11,076 nucleotides of DNA, taken from Bacteroidales bacterium. GTDB lineage: Bacteria; Bacteroidota; Bacteroidia; Bacteroidales; UBA7960. The notes below the pieces were generated by a model. The model made no database searches and was not told the origin of the DNA. It saw only the letters and a list, made by a program, of their open reading frames with translations. Position 1 is the first letter of the stretch. The number at the start of each line of letters is the position of its first letter. The stretch spans positions 1 through 11,076 of the forward strand of contig PWNY01000150.1 of NCBI GenBank assembly GCA_003557805.1, read 5' to 3'. A program made the position numbers and the translations under genes. Positions 1 through 6,487 of this stretch are shown here, piece after piece.

Positions 1-37
1 AAAAAAAGCAGCCACACATGTGTTTGTGTAACTGCTT
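1..37 (-). terminator. Intrinsic terminator after the tRNA gene
   Basis: On the minus strand, 11 nt after the tRNA discriminator base, AGCAGTTACACA can pair with TGTGTGGCTGCT around a 6-nt loop. This makes a 12-bp stem (positions 7-36) with two central G-U pairs. It is followed directly by at least seven U residues (positions 7 to 1, cut by the window edge). Stem plus U-tract is the standard Rho-independent layout, and its place just 3' of the tRNA fits transcript termination. The G-U pairs become C-A mismatches on the plus strand, so the structure works only for minus-strand transcription. Confidence 0.85.
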
Positions 38-47
38 GATTATCTTG

Positions 48-121
48 TGGGCCCAGCTGGGCTCGAACCAGCGACCAACTGATTATGAGTCAGCTACTCT
101 AACCAACTGAGCTATGGGCCC
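48..121 (-). tRNA. tRNA with CAT anticodon, most likely tRNA-Ile2 (lysidine-modified)
   Basis: The minus strand folds into a full cloverleaf: 7-bp acceptor stem (GGGCCCA/TGGGCCC), D stem GCTC/GAGT, anticodon stem GCTGA/TCAGT, anticodon loop CTCATAA, variable loop TGGTC, and T arm GCTGG-TTCGAGC-CCAGC. The discriminator is A (position 48), and no CCA is encoded. The anticodon is CAT, so it could be elongator Met or the minor Ile2 species, whose C34 is changed to lysidine by TilS to read AUA. Two features favour Ile2. The acceptor stem has C4-G69 and C5-G68, which in E. coli are TilS recognition pairs absent from tRNA-Met. The stretch from the anticodon through the T arm also closely resembles E. 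coli tRNA-Ile2. It is not initiator Met, because the anticodon stem lacks the three G-C pairs. Confidence 0.95.
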
Positions 122-165
122 TGAAAACGGTTGGTCCTGCTTTGGATGTCGCCGTTTTGGGATTG

Positions 166-173
166 CAAATTTA
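166..173 (-). promoter_or_regulatory. Bacteroidota -7 promoter element for the tRNA
   Basis: The minus strand reads TAAATTTG, a perfect match to the Bacteroidota housekeeping -7 consensus TAnnTTTG. It would start transcription near position 160, giving a leader of about 38 nt before the tRNA. No clear -33 TTTG lies at the usual distance. The rest of the 122-285 gap is AT-rich. For the plus-strand HAD gene only weak -7 candidates are visible, such as TATTTTTT at 218-225. Confidence 0.5.
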
Positions 174-285
174 CATAATATTCTTTTTAATCAGAAAAGT
201 TTTTTTTCTTTGCCACTTATTTTTTACTTGCTATGCATAACTTCTTTAGTGGGGTTGCGAAGGTAACTTATATATAAAACGAAAA

Positions 286-933
286 ATGGAGATCAAAAAC
301 ATTGTATTTGATTTGGGCGGCGTGCTGCTCAACATTGATTATGAGCGCACTATTGAGGCGTTTAAAAAACTTGGAGTAAAAGATTTTGACTCAATATTCA
401 CCCAGGCAACCCAGCTGAAGCTGTTCGACAGCTTTGACAAGGGGCAGATTTCAGCGGGGGAGTTCCGTGATGGGCTTAGGAGCATAAGCGGACTGCCTGC
501 AACAGATCAGGAGATAGATAATGCATGGAACGCCATGCTTCTGGACTTCCCGGCCACCCGGCTTGCTCTTTTGGAGGGGGTAAGGAAAAGGTATCGTATA
601 TTCCTTTTAAGCAACACCAATGCAATCCACTACCCCGCATACTCCAGGGCGCTGGAGGAAAAGTACGGTTTTGCCGAGCTCTCATCCCTCTTTGAAAAAC
701 AATATCTCTCATACAGGATAGGTATGAGAAAGCCCGACAGGGAGGTATTTGAGTTCGTACTGAGTGACAATGGAATTTTACCAGAAGAGACACTGTTCAT
801 TGACGACACCCTTCAGCATGTGCATGGTGCTGAGGCTGCCGGTATTCATGCATTCCACCTTGATCCGGCCAAAACCGGTATAGAGGATCTCTTTACCGTG
901 GGTCACCGGCTCATAATCCCTGCCGGTAAGTAA
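286..933 (+). CDS. HAD-superfamily phosphatase, YihX-like (subfamily IA)
   Basis: A 215-residue haloacid dehalogenase-type hydrolase, likely a cytoplasmic sugar-phosphate or nucleotide phosphatase. All four HAD motifs are visible: motif I FDLGGVL with nucleophile Asp9, motif II SNTN at 109-112, the motif III Lys149 in MRKPD, and the motif IV acidic pair Asp173-Asp174 in FIDDT. In motif I the usual second Asp is Gly11, as in E. coli YihX, which hydrolyses alpha-glucose-1-phosphate. The overall pattern and length also match YihX. The cap domain lies between motifs I and II (about 16-90). The ATG at 286 is the first codon giving the canonical MxIKxIVFDLG start; no Shine-Dalgarno is evident, as is usual in Bacteroidota. 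The stop lies 5 bp from the convergent dusB stop. The actual substrate cannot be told from sequence. Confidence 0.9.
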   Translation: MEIKNIVFDLGGVLLNIDYERTIEAFKKLGVKDFDSIFTQATQLKLFDSFDKGQISAGEFRDGLRSISGLPATDQEIDNAWNAMLLDFPATRLALLEGVRKRYRIFLLSNTNAIHYPAYSRALEEKYGFAELSSLFEKQYLSYRIGMRKPDREVFEFVLSDNGILPEETLFIDDTLQHVHGAEAAGIHAFHLDPAKTGIEDLFTVGHRLIIPAGK

Positions 934-938
934 AAGGA

Positions 939-1949
939 TCAACAGAAGGTTTTCTCTATCTCATCCAGTATCTCTTCCAGCTCTGATACTGATGAGGCTG
1001 TTACAAGCCTTATACGGTAAGGTTTGAAGTTCGGAATAGCCCTGAAGTAGTTGCAATAGTGTTTGCGCATTTCAAAAACTGCAGTCCTTTCACCTTTCCA
1101 GCCTGCCGACATTCGGACATGCCTTCTGCAAACCTCCGTTATCTCCATTATGCCAGGGGAAGGGAGCTTTTCCCCGCTTTCCAGAAAGTGCCTTACCTCT
1201 TTGAATATCCAGGGGTTCCCCGTGGCTGCCCTGCCAATCATGATCCCGTCAACATTGTATTCATCGAAGGCTCTCAGCGCAGCAGCCCCGTCCTTTATGT
1301 CACCATTTCCAATTACCGGGATGTGCATCCTTGGATTACTCTTTACCTCTCCAATCAGGGTCCAGTCGGCATTTCCCCGGTAGAGCTGGCATCGTGTCCG
1401 CCCATGTATGGCAATGGCAGCTATACCACAGTCCTGCAGCCTTTCTGCAATATCTACTATGTTCTTTGTGTTTTTATCATAACCAAGCCTCGTTTTCACG
1501 GTAACCGGGATATCAACTGCCCTGACCACCCTTTCTGTTATTTGGACCATTCTGGGAGTATCGTTCATTATCCCTGATCCTGCACCCTTTGATGCCACTT
1601 TTCTTACAGGGCACCCGAAATTAATATCAATAAAGTCGGGGTGCTTTTCCTGTGCCAGGCGGGCAGCATCTTCCATGGCAGCCGCATCTGATCCGAATAT
1701 CTGTATGCTGACCGGTCTCTCTTCAGGGTATATATCCAGCTTTTGCAGGCTTTTGTCAGCATCCCGTATAAGGCCATCCGCGGATATGAACTCGGTGTAT
1801 ACCCAGTCGGCACCCATTTCCCTGCATATTTTGCGGAAAGGAGGGTCGGTAATATCTTCCATCGGTGCCAGAATAACCGGCAGCTTTGGAAAGTAAACAT
1901 TGCCTATGCGGATGGACTGACCGGCAATACTGGTTTTATTTGCTGACAT
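939..1949 (-). CDS. dusB: tRNA-dihydrouridine synthase, DusB family
   Basis: A 336-residue FMN-dependent enzyme that reduces specific uridines in the tRNA D loop to dihydrouridine with NADPH. The N-terminal TIM barrel (about 15-245) shows the family's signatures: LAPMEDITDPPFR at 27-39 for flavin contact, the catalytic Cys113 in INFGCPVRKV, VKTRLG at 151-156 with the FMN-binding Lys, HGRTR at 182-186, GNGDI at 214-218 and IGRAATGNPW near 238-247. The C-terminal helical domain (about 255-336) is the tRNA-binding part. Length and motifs fit DusB better than DusA or DusC, although the subfamily is assigned by memory of motifs only. It ends in TGA, showing that TGA is an ordinary stop in this genome. 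Its start faces the CPBP gene across 65 bp, and it converges on the HAD gene. Confidence 0.93.
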   Translation of the reverse strand: MSANKTSIAGQSIRIGNVYFPKLPVILAPMEDITDPPFRKICREMGADWVYTEFISADGLIRDADKSLQKLDIYPEERPVSIQIFGSDAAAMEDAARLAQEKHPDFIDINFGCPVRKVASKGAGSGIMNDTPRMVQITERVVRAVDIPVTVKTRLGYDKNTKNIVDIAERLQDCGIAAIAIHGRTRCQLYRGNADWTLIGEVKSNPRMHIPVIGNGDIKDGAAALRAFDEYNVDGIMIGRAATGNPWIFKEVRHFLESGEKLPSPGIMEITEVCRRHVRMSAGWKGERTAVFEMRKHYCNYFRAIPNFKPYRIRLVTASSVSELEEILDEIEKTFC

Positions 1950-1966
1950 TTATCGGAAACTTTACT

Positions 1967-1974
1967 TATTTTTG
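1967..1974 (+). promoter_or_regulatory. Bacteroidota -7 promoter element for the CPBP protease gene
   Basis: TATTTTTG matches TAnnTTTG exactly and lies 40 nt before the ATG at 2015. A TTTG at 1939-1942 sits 24 nt upstream, slightly beyond the usual -33 spacing, so only the -7 element is well supported. It lies back to back with the opposite-strand element at 1992-1999 in a 65-bp divergent gap. Confidence 0.5.
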
Positions 1975-1991
1975 GGGCCTTTACCGGAAAA

Positions 1992-1999
1992 CAAAATTA
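1992..1999 (-). promoter_or_regulatory. Bacteroidota -7 promoter element for dusB
   Basis: The minus strand reads TAATTTTG, a perfect TAnnTTTG match 42 nt upstream of the dusB ATG. With the plus-strand element at 1967-1974 it would make a face-to-face promoter pair whose transcripts overlap. No convincing -33 element was found. Confidence 0.5.
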
Positions 2000-2014
2000 A
2001 ACAATTGTGGTGTT

Positions 2015-2926
2015 ATGAAAGATGGTGGTATGTTCGGCGGGTTTCATCCATTTATTAAACTGTTGCTGCTCGCCTTGGTGATGCTGGGAAGCACCCTGGT
2101 AGTGATAGTTGTTGGAATGATCATCGCCTTCCCCTTTATTGGTGGAGATCTTTTGAGCGGCCTGGGAACCGGGGATATGGATCTCAACACCCTAAGGTAT
2201 GTTCAGATATTAAGCCACTTGGGTCTTTTCATAACGTCTGCTTTTATATTCAGCATTCTAATTGGCGGAGGTCCGGTAAAATATTACAGTGCCGGCAAAA
2301 AGCCACTTGGCCTCACAATCCTTTTATCAGCAATGATAATGGTGGCTGCCGTACCTATGGTGAACTTTTTAATGGAGATAAACCAGGCTTTGAGTCTTCC
2401 GGAATCACTCAAAGGGATCGAACAGTGGATGAGAAGCTCGGAGGATGCTGCAGAGGAGATGACAAAAGTCCTGCTGGATGTGAGCACCCCTGGAGGGTTG
2501 CTGTTCAATATATTTATGATAGCCATAATACCTGCAATAGGGGAGGAGTTTATATTCCGTGGAGCGATTCAGAGGATCTTCAAACAGTGGACCGGCAATG
2601 TCCACGTGGCGGTTTTTATTGCCGCACTTCTTTTCAGCGCAATGCATTTACAGTTCTATGGTTTTCTGCCCCGGCTTATGCTTGGAATTCTGCTGGGTTA
2701 TATGTTTGTTGTCAGCGGAAACATCTGGGTGCCGGTCTTTGCACACTTCCTTAATAATGCACTGGCGGTAATATTCTATTATCTCGTGCATAATGATATG
2801 ATTGGTTTCGAGGTGGAGAATGTAGGAGCGGGAAGCATAGCACCTTACGCCGCTGCCGCAAGCATGCTTTTCGTCATCCTTCTGTTCAGGTTCATGCGCA
2901 GGGCCGAACACAGCCATGCCTTCTGA
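2015..2926 (+). CDS. CPBP-family intramembrane metalloprotease (CAAX protease/Abi family)
   Basis: A 303-residue polytopic membrane protein of the CPBP family (type II CAAX prenyl endopeptidase-like, glutamic intramembrane proteases). The three family motifs are present: EExxxR at Glu177-Glu178-Arg182 (GEEFIFRGA), the second motif FSAMH with His211, and HFLNN with His244 and Asn248. Hydrophobic segments lie near 13-42, 64-85, 98-120, 162-177, 196-212, 217-235 and 275-293. The frame is open back to an ATG at 1886, but that start would lie inside dusB, so the ATG at 2015, downstream of a good -7 element, is preferred; an ATG at 2030 is also possible. It ends in TGA 6 bp from the convergent YihY-family stop. 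Its substrate is unknown. Some family members act in bacteriocin self-immunity, but nothing nearby suggests that role here. Confidence 0.88.
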   Translation: MKDGGMFGGFHPFIKLLLLALVMLGSTLVVIVVGMIIAFPFIGGDLLSGLGTGDMDLNTLRYVQILSHLGLFITSAFIFSILIGGGPVKYYSAGKKPLGLTILLSAMIMVAAVPMVNFLMEINQALSLPESLKGIEQWMRSSEDAAEEMTKVLLDVSTPGGLLFNIFMIAIIPAIGEEFIFRGAIQRIFKQWTGNVHVAVFIAALLFSAMHLQFYGFLPRLMLGILLGYMFVVSGNIWVPVFAHFLNNALAVIFYYLVHNDMIGFEVENVGAGSIAPYAAAASMLFVILLFRFMRRAEHSHAF

Positions 2927-2932
2927 CACCCT

Positions 2933-4267
2933 TTAAATATCTTTCAGCAGTTTGTTTTCTTCCGAGTTTTCGATCATTTTCCAGAAACGGTTCATGGAAC
3001 CCTTTATGGTTTCAAGAGCCTGGGATGTATTGGCTATCATGGTATCCATGCCCTGGTGCTCCAGACGGTCCAGCACGGTCTTTATACTGATAAGGTTTAT
3101 GTCAACAGCCGGCTGGTATGCACTCTCCTTTGATTGTGCAGTTTCGGTTTCTGAAACCAGCCTGACACTGTGAAGGTTATTAAGTATATTCCTGACCAGG
3201 CTGTTTGGTATACGCAGTATTTCCGATATTCTGTCGGCATTCGCAGGCCCTTCACCGGCTTTGAAGTTCATTACCAGAAGATGCATTATATACAGGGTAA
3301 GTATCTTCTTGTTGTAAGGGCTTATGTTTTTTGTCTCCGACTCAAATTCATAGTTGTCAACATGCTGGTTTGCAAAAGACAGCTCTGCACCGAAAAGCAC
3401 CACTATCCAGCTTACCTGCATCCATAGCAACAAAAGAGGGAGGGCTGCAAATGACCCGTATATGGCCCCGTATCTTGCAGCCCCAATCTGAAATGCAATA
3501 TAGGCCCATTGTACCAGCTGGAAAAGGGTGCCTGCGATCACTCCCGCAATGGCTGCTGATGATATTTTCACCTTTGTGTTTGGCATTACAATATAGAGCA
3601 GGGTAAACATTACCCATATCAGCAGGTATGGTGTAAGCCTGGCTATCCCAAGGAATACCGGGCTGAGAATAGTATCCCTGATCTCCTGGACCTGGGTGTT
3701 GAAAAAAACGGTAAATGCATTGGCCAGGACAAAGAAGACCGGGGCTATGAACATCATCGCGAAATAATCACTGAACTTCCTGGCCCATGACCTGGACTTC
3801 CTGACCTGCCAGATATCGTTGAAAGACTCTTCGATATTGACCAGCAACATAGTAATGGTATAAAGTAAAATTGCAAGACCAGCGGCGGCAACTGTACCAC
3901 CATGCGTCTGCCTGAAAAAAGAGTCCGTAATCTCCATTACCCAGTTAAACACTTCTTCCCTGCCAGCAAGAGCAGCTTCAAGCTGCCTTTCAACATATAC
4001 CTCCAGGCCGAACCCTTTTGATATCCCGAAAGCCAGGGCAACCACCGGCACAATACTCATAACTGAATAGAAGGTTAGGGCAGGGGCACGAAGCAGCACC
4101 TTGTCCTCCCGGAACCCCCTGATAGCGAGCACCAGTATCCTCAACTGTTTTATCAGGAATGTCTTACGGGGAGGTAGATCCCTGAGCGGCATACGCCAGA
4201 TCTCAACCCTTATGAAATGGGTTGCATTTTCTATGGTTTTCAGCAGTTTTTTTATTCTTTTTTTCAT
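2933..4267 (-). CDS. YihY/virulence factor BrkB family inner-membrane protein with C-terminal extension
   Basis: A 444-residue membrane protein of the YihY/BrkB family (once misnamed RNase BN). The core (about 45-300) has about six transmembrane segments near 63-85, 125-145, 168-190, 205-228, 236-260 and 274-298. The family signatures are present: the early RAPALTFYSVMSIVPVVAL stretch and the late YGSFAALPLLLLWMQVSW...LFGAEL stretch (270-297). E. coli YihY is about 290 residues. This protein adds a basic N-terminus of about 40 residues and a soluble C-terminus of about 145 residues. Within that tail, 318-400 looks like a winged-helix fold (helix, then SEILRIPNSLVRNILNNL, then a short hairpin). 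The function of the family is not established, and transport or envelope roles have been proposed. The ATG at 4267 is followed by the basic run MKKRIKKLLK. The gene is monocistronic and convergent with the CPBP gene. Confidence 0.9.
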   Translation of the reverse strand: MKKRIKKLLKTIENATHFIRVEIWRMPLRDLPPRKTFLIKQLRILVLAIRGFREDKVLLRAPALTFYSVMSIVPVVALAFGISKGFGLEVYVERQLEAALAGREEVFNWVMEITDSFFRQTHGGTVAAAGLAILLYTITMLLVNIEESFNDIWQVRKSRSWARKFSDYFAMMFIAPVFFVLANAFTVFFNTQVQEIRDTILSPVFLGIARLTPYLLIWVMFTLLYIVMPNTKVKISSAAIAGVIAGTLFQLVQWAYIAFQIGAARYGAIYGSFAALPLLLLWMQVSWIVVLFGAELSFANQHVDNYEFESETKNISPYNKKILTLYIMHLLVMNFKAGEGPANADRISEILRIPNSLVRNILNNLHSVRLVSETETAQSKESAYQPAVDINLISIKTVLDRLEHQGMDTMIANTSQALETIKGSMNRFWKMIENSEENKLLKDI

Positions 4268-4321
4268 GGCTCCCTTTGATCAGTTGGTGCAGTTGTGGAT
4301 ATAAAATTGCCGTAACCCTCT

Positions 4322-4329
4322 CAAAGATA
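4322..4329 (-). promoter_or_regulatory. Bacteroidota -7 promoter element for the YihY-family gene
   Basis: The minus strand reads TATCTTTG, a perfect TAnnTTTG match 54 nt upstream of the YihY-family ATG. It lies just beyond the U-tract of the M16 operon terminator, so its -33 region would fall inside the terminator sequence. Confidence 0.5.
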
Positions 4330-4330
4330 A

Positions 4331-4369
4331 GAAAAACAAAAAGCGGCTCCCTAAAAAAGGGGCCGCTTT
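4331..4369 (-). terminator. Intrinsic terminator of the M16 peptidase operon
   Basis: Just after the M16 stop codon, the minus strand has AAAGCGGC-CCC, the loop TTTTTTA, then GGG-A-GCCGCTTT. This is an 11-bp GC-rich stem with one bulged A, followed by TTGTTTTTC. The strong stem with a U-rich tail on the minus strand fits a Rho-independent terminator for the two-gene M16 operon. On the plus strand the stem is followed only by AATATAAAATC, so it acts in one direction. Confidence 0.9.
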
Positions 4370-4391
4370 AATATAAAATCCTTTCAGGCTT

Positions 4392-6485
4392 TTACTCAAT
4401 TACAAATAATCCGGTGTCAAGCCCGCTGTTGATCTGTATGCTGTCCAGGCTCATCTCAAGCACCTGCGGGCCAGCCTCAATGCTCATGTTGTGAGGAACA
4501 AGGACTCCTTCAACCTCCCTGTAATCAGAGAATGTGGTACTCCCCTGGGGGTTTACGGTTTTGATCTTCAGCCCTGTGTCGGTGCAGTAGTAATCAAAAG
4601 CCTGGGTATCTCCCGGGTAGTTTACTTCCAGCTTGTATGCCCTCTGGCCACCGACCGTCTCAATGCCCAGGAGCTCCTTTTCAATACCGTAATTGCCATA
4701 TTCCATCTCCATATTGATCACCGCCTGTGATTTAAGCGCATCGAACTCGGCACCTTCGGTAAATTCCTGGCGCCCCATCTGTGATACTACCACCGCCTTT
4801 TCACCGTCAAATAGCTGCTGGGTGAGTGTCATTCCGCCCATTTCCATCTTTTGCAGGTAGTAGTGGGGGTTTTTCTGGTATATCTTTATCTGTATCTCCA
4901 TGCCCATGGTCCTCGCTGTATGCTCCTGTACCATATCCTCGATTGATTCCAGCCTTTCCCTGCCGCCTATTGCCTCAATATAGTTTTCTATGACCGTCTC
5001 TGCAGTATACCCTTCTGGTGCAGGCAAGATATCAGGGTCCTCAACGGGCCGTCCGAACGCATCATAGAACTCCACCTCGCCCAATGCACTGAATGGTGCC
5101 AGTGTTTCTGCAACCTCATTTCGGTTGCCTGCAACCACAATGTATGCGTTACCGGGATTTAGGTATTTGGCTGCCATTTCCTGCACATCCTCCCTGGTTA
5201 CCGCGTTCAGCCTTTCAAGGTAGGTTGCATAATAATCCTCAGGCAGTCCGTAACGCTCAATGTTGAGGGCGAAGTTCGCCATCGTCCTTGGACTTTCCAG
5301 TGAACGCGCGAAATTACCTGTCATAAAGTTCTGGGTGATCTCCAGGTTGTGCCTTGACACCGGTTCATTTATCATGCGTTCCATTTCATAGAGTATCTCG
5401 GTTACGGTGCTGTCGGTCACCTCATTCCGCACCTCAGTCCTTGCAGTAAACCGGCTTACCAGCCTGTCGGTCCCGATACTGGACCTGGCCCCGTAGGTGT
5501 ATCCTTTGTCTTCCCTTAAGTTCTGCATAAGCCTTCCGGAGAAAACTCCACCTCCAAGTATTGAGTTCATAACGCTTACCTTGATCGCGTCCTCATGACC
5601 CGGGGGCAATACGACTGGATGGGTTACCATTACAACGCTCTGGACAGCCCCGCTGCGATCGGCAAAAGCCACCCTGCGCCCTTCAGGTGGTTCAGGAGTC
5701 GGGTATGTCCTTGTTGGCACTTCGCCTGGCTCCCAGCCGGCAAAATAGGCGTTTACAACTTCCCTTGCCTCTCCTGCATCAATATCACCAACTATAACCA
5801 GGTAGGCTACATTTGGTTTGAAATGGTCAAGGTAATACTGCCTGATCATTTCAATATCGATGTTTTCCAGGCTTTCCATCGTGGTGTTCTCACCATATGG
5901 ATGGTCTGGCCCGTAAACAACGGCCCTTGATACATTATTGGCCATTGAACTGGCATCCGTGCTTACTGTTGCAAGGCCGGACCTTGTTTGTGTGATCAGC
6001 CTCTCCAGCTCTTCTTCAGGGAGGGAGGGGTTAAGCACTATGTCTGACATTATATCGAGGAGGGTTTCTTTGTGGCGGGTAAGCGAGGTAGCAAACACAC
6101 CGGTAGATGATGTGGAAAGTGAAGCGCCGATGAAATCTATCTGTTCATCGATCTCCCTTTTGCTCCTGTTTTCTGTTCCCTCACGCAGGAGTGATCCTGC
6201 AAGGCTTACATATCCCTTTGCATCTCCTTCCATAACGGGGTCTATGTCAAGGGCAAGCTGGAATGAGACTACCGGCACCTGCCTGTTCTCTACAACTATT
6301 ACCCTCAGACCGTTATCAAGATCAAAACGTTCAAAATCCCCGAGCTGAATAACCGGGGCAGGACCCGGTTGCGGCCTCTGGCTCCGGTCAACCTGCGCAT
6401 TGATGCCGGAAAACACGAACAGTATTAACAGAAATGATATGACTGTCTTTCTCATGATGTATGCTTTTTCTTTTGTTGTTGTCAT
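4392..6485 (-). CDS. M16-family peptidase-like protein, inactive-site subunit with LolA-like C-terminal domain
   Basis: A 697-residue exported M16 (pitrilysin/insulinase clan) homologue lacking the zinc site. Where active members have HxxEH, this one has SLAGS (94-98) within GYVSLAGSLLREGT. The C-terminal M16 half keeps the substrate-binding Arg/Tyr feature in LREDKGYTYGARSS (323-336). Residues about 493-697 form an extra beta-rich domain (starting ETVIENYIEAIGGRERL) that resembles LolA/LppX-type lipid-carrier folds; this is inferred from pattern only. A signal peptide is clear (MRKTVISFLLILFVFSGINA, then Gln), so the ATG at 6455 may be the true start. The ATG at 6485 lies 2 nt after the upstream stop and adds ten polar residues. 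It likely pairs with the active M16 protein encoded just upstream, as in bacterial two-subunit M16 enzymes, acting in the periplasm. Confidence 0.9.
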   Translation of the reverse strand: MTTTKEKAYIMRKTVISFLLILFVFSGINAQVDRSQRPQPGPAPVIQLGDFERFDLDNGLRVIVVENRQVPVVSFQLALDIDPVMEGDAKGYVSLAGSLLREGTENRSKREIDEQIDFIGASLSTSSTGVFATSLTRHKETLLDIMSDIVLNPSLPEEELERLITQTRSGLATVSTDASSMANNVSRAVVYGPDHPYGENTTMESLENIDIEMIRQYYLDHFKPNVAYLVIVGDIDAGEAREVVNAYFAGWEPGEVPTRTYPTPEPPEGRRVAFADRSGAVQSVVMVTHPVVLPPGHEDAIKVSVMNSILGGGVFSGRLMQNLREDKGYTYGARSSIGTDRLVSRFTARTEVRNEVTDSTVTEILYEMERMINEPVSRHNLEITQNFMTGNFARSLESPRTMANFALNIERYGLPEDYYATYLERLNAVTREDVQEMAAKYLNPGNAYIVVAGNRNEVAETLAPFSALGEVEFYDAFGRPVEDPDILPAPEGYTAETVIENYIEAIGGRERLESIEDMVQEHTARTMGMEIQIKIYQKNPHYYLQKMEMGGMTLTQQLFDGEKAVVVSQMGRQEFTEGAEFDALKSQAVINMEMEYGNYGIEKELLGIETVGGQRAYKLEVNYPGDTQAFDYYCTDTGLKIKTVNPQGSTTFSDYREVEGVLVPHNMSIEAGPQVLEMSLDSIQINSGLDTGLFVIE

Positions 6486-6487
6486 TG

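Noticed and set aside
48..285. tRNA 3' end as a phage or island attachment site
   Set aside because: No integrase, no repeated tRNA fragment and no accessory genes are visible, and the flank beyond the tRNA is just a terminator.
1059..1577. Long open frames antisense to dusB, and similar frames antisense to the M16 genes, dnaX and tdh
   Set aside because: They lie wholly opposite well-supported genes, and their translations are rich in Cys, Pro and Ser with no recognisable motif.
1886..2014. A longer CPBP protein starting at ATG 1886
   Set aside because: It would overlap dusB by 64 bp, add a Cys/Trp-rich stretch unlike the family, and start upstream of the good -7 element.
2015..2926. CPBP protein as an abortive-infection phage defence gene
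   Set aside because: The 'Abi' family label is historical. The neighbours are housekeeping genes and no toxin, bacteriocin or defence partner is present.
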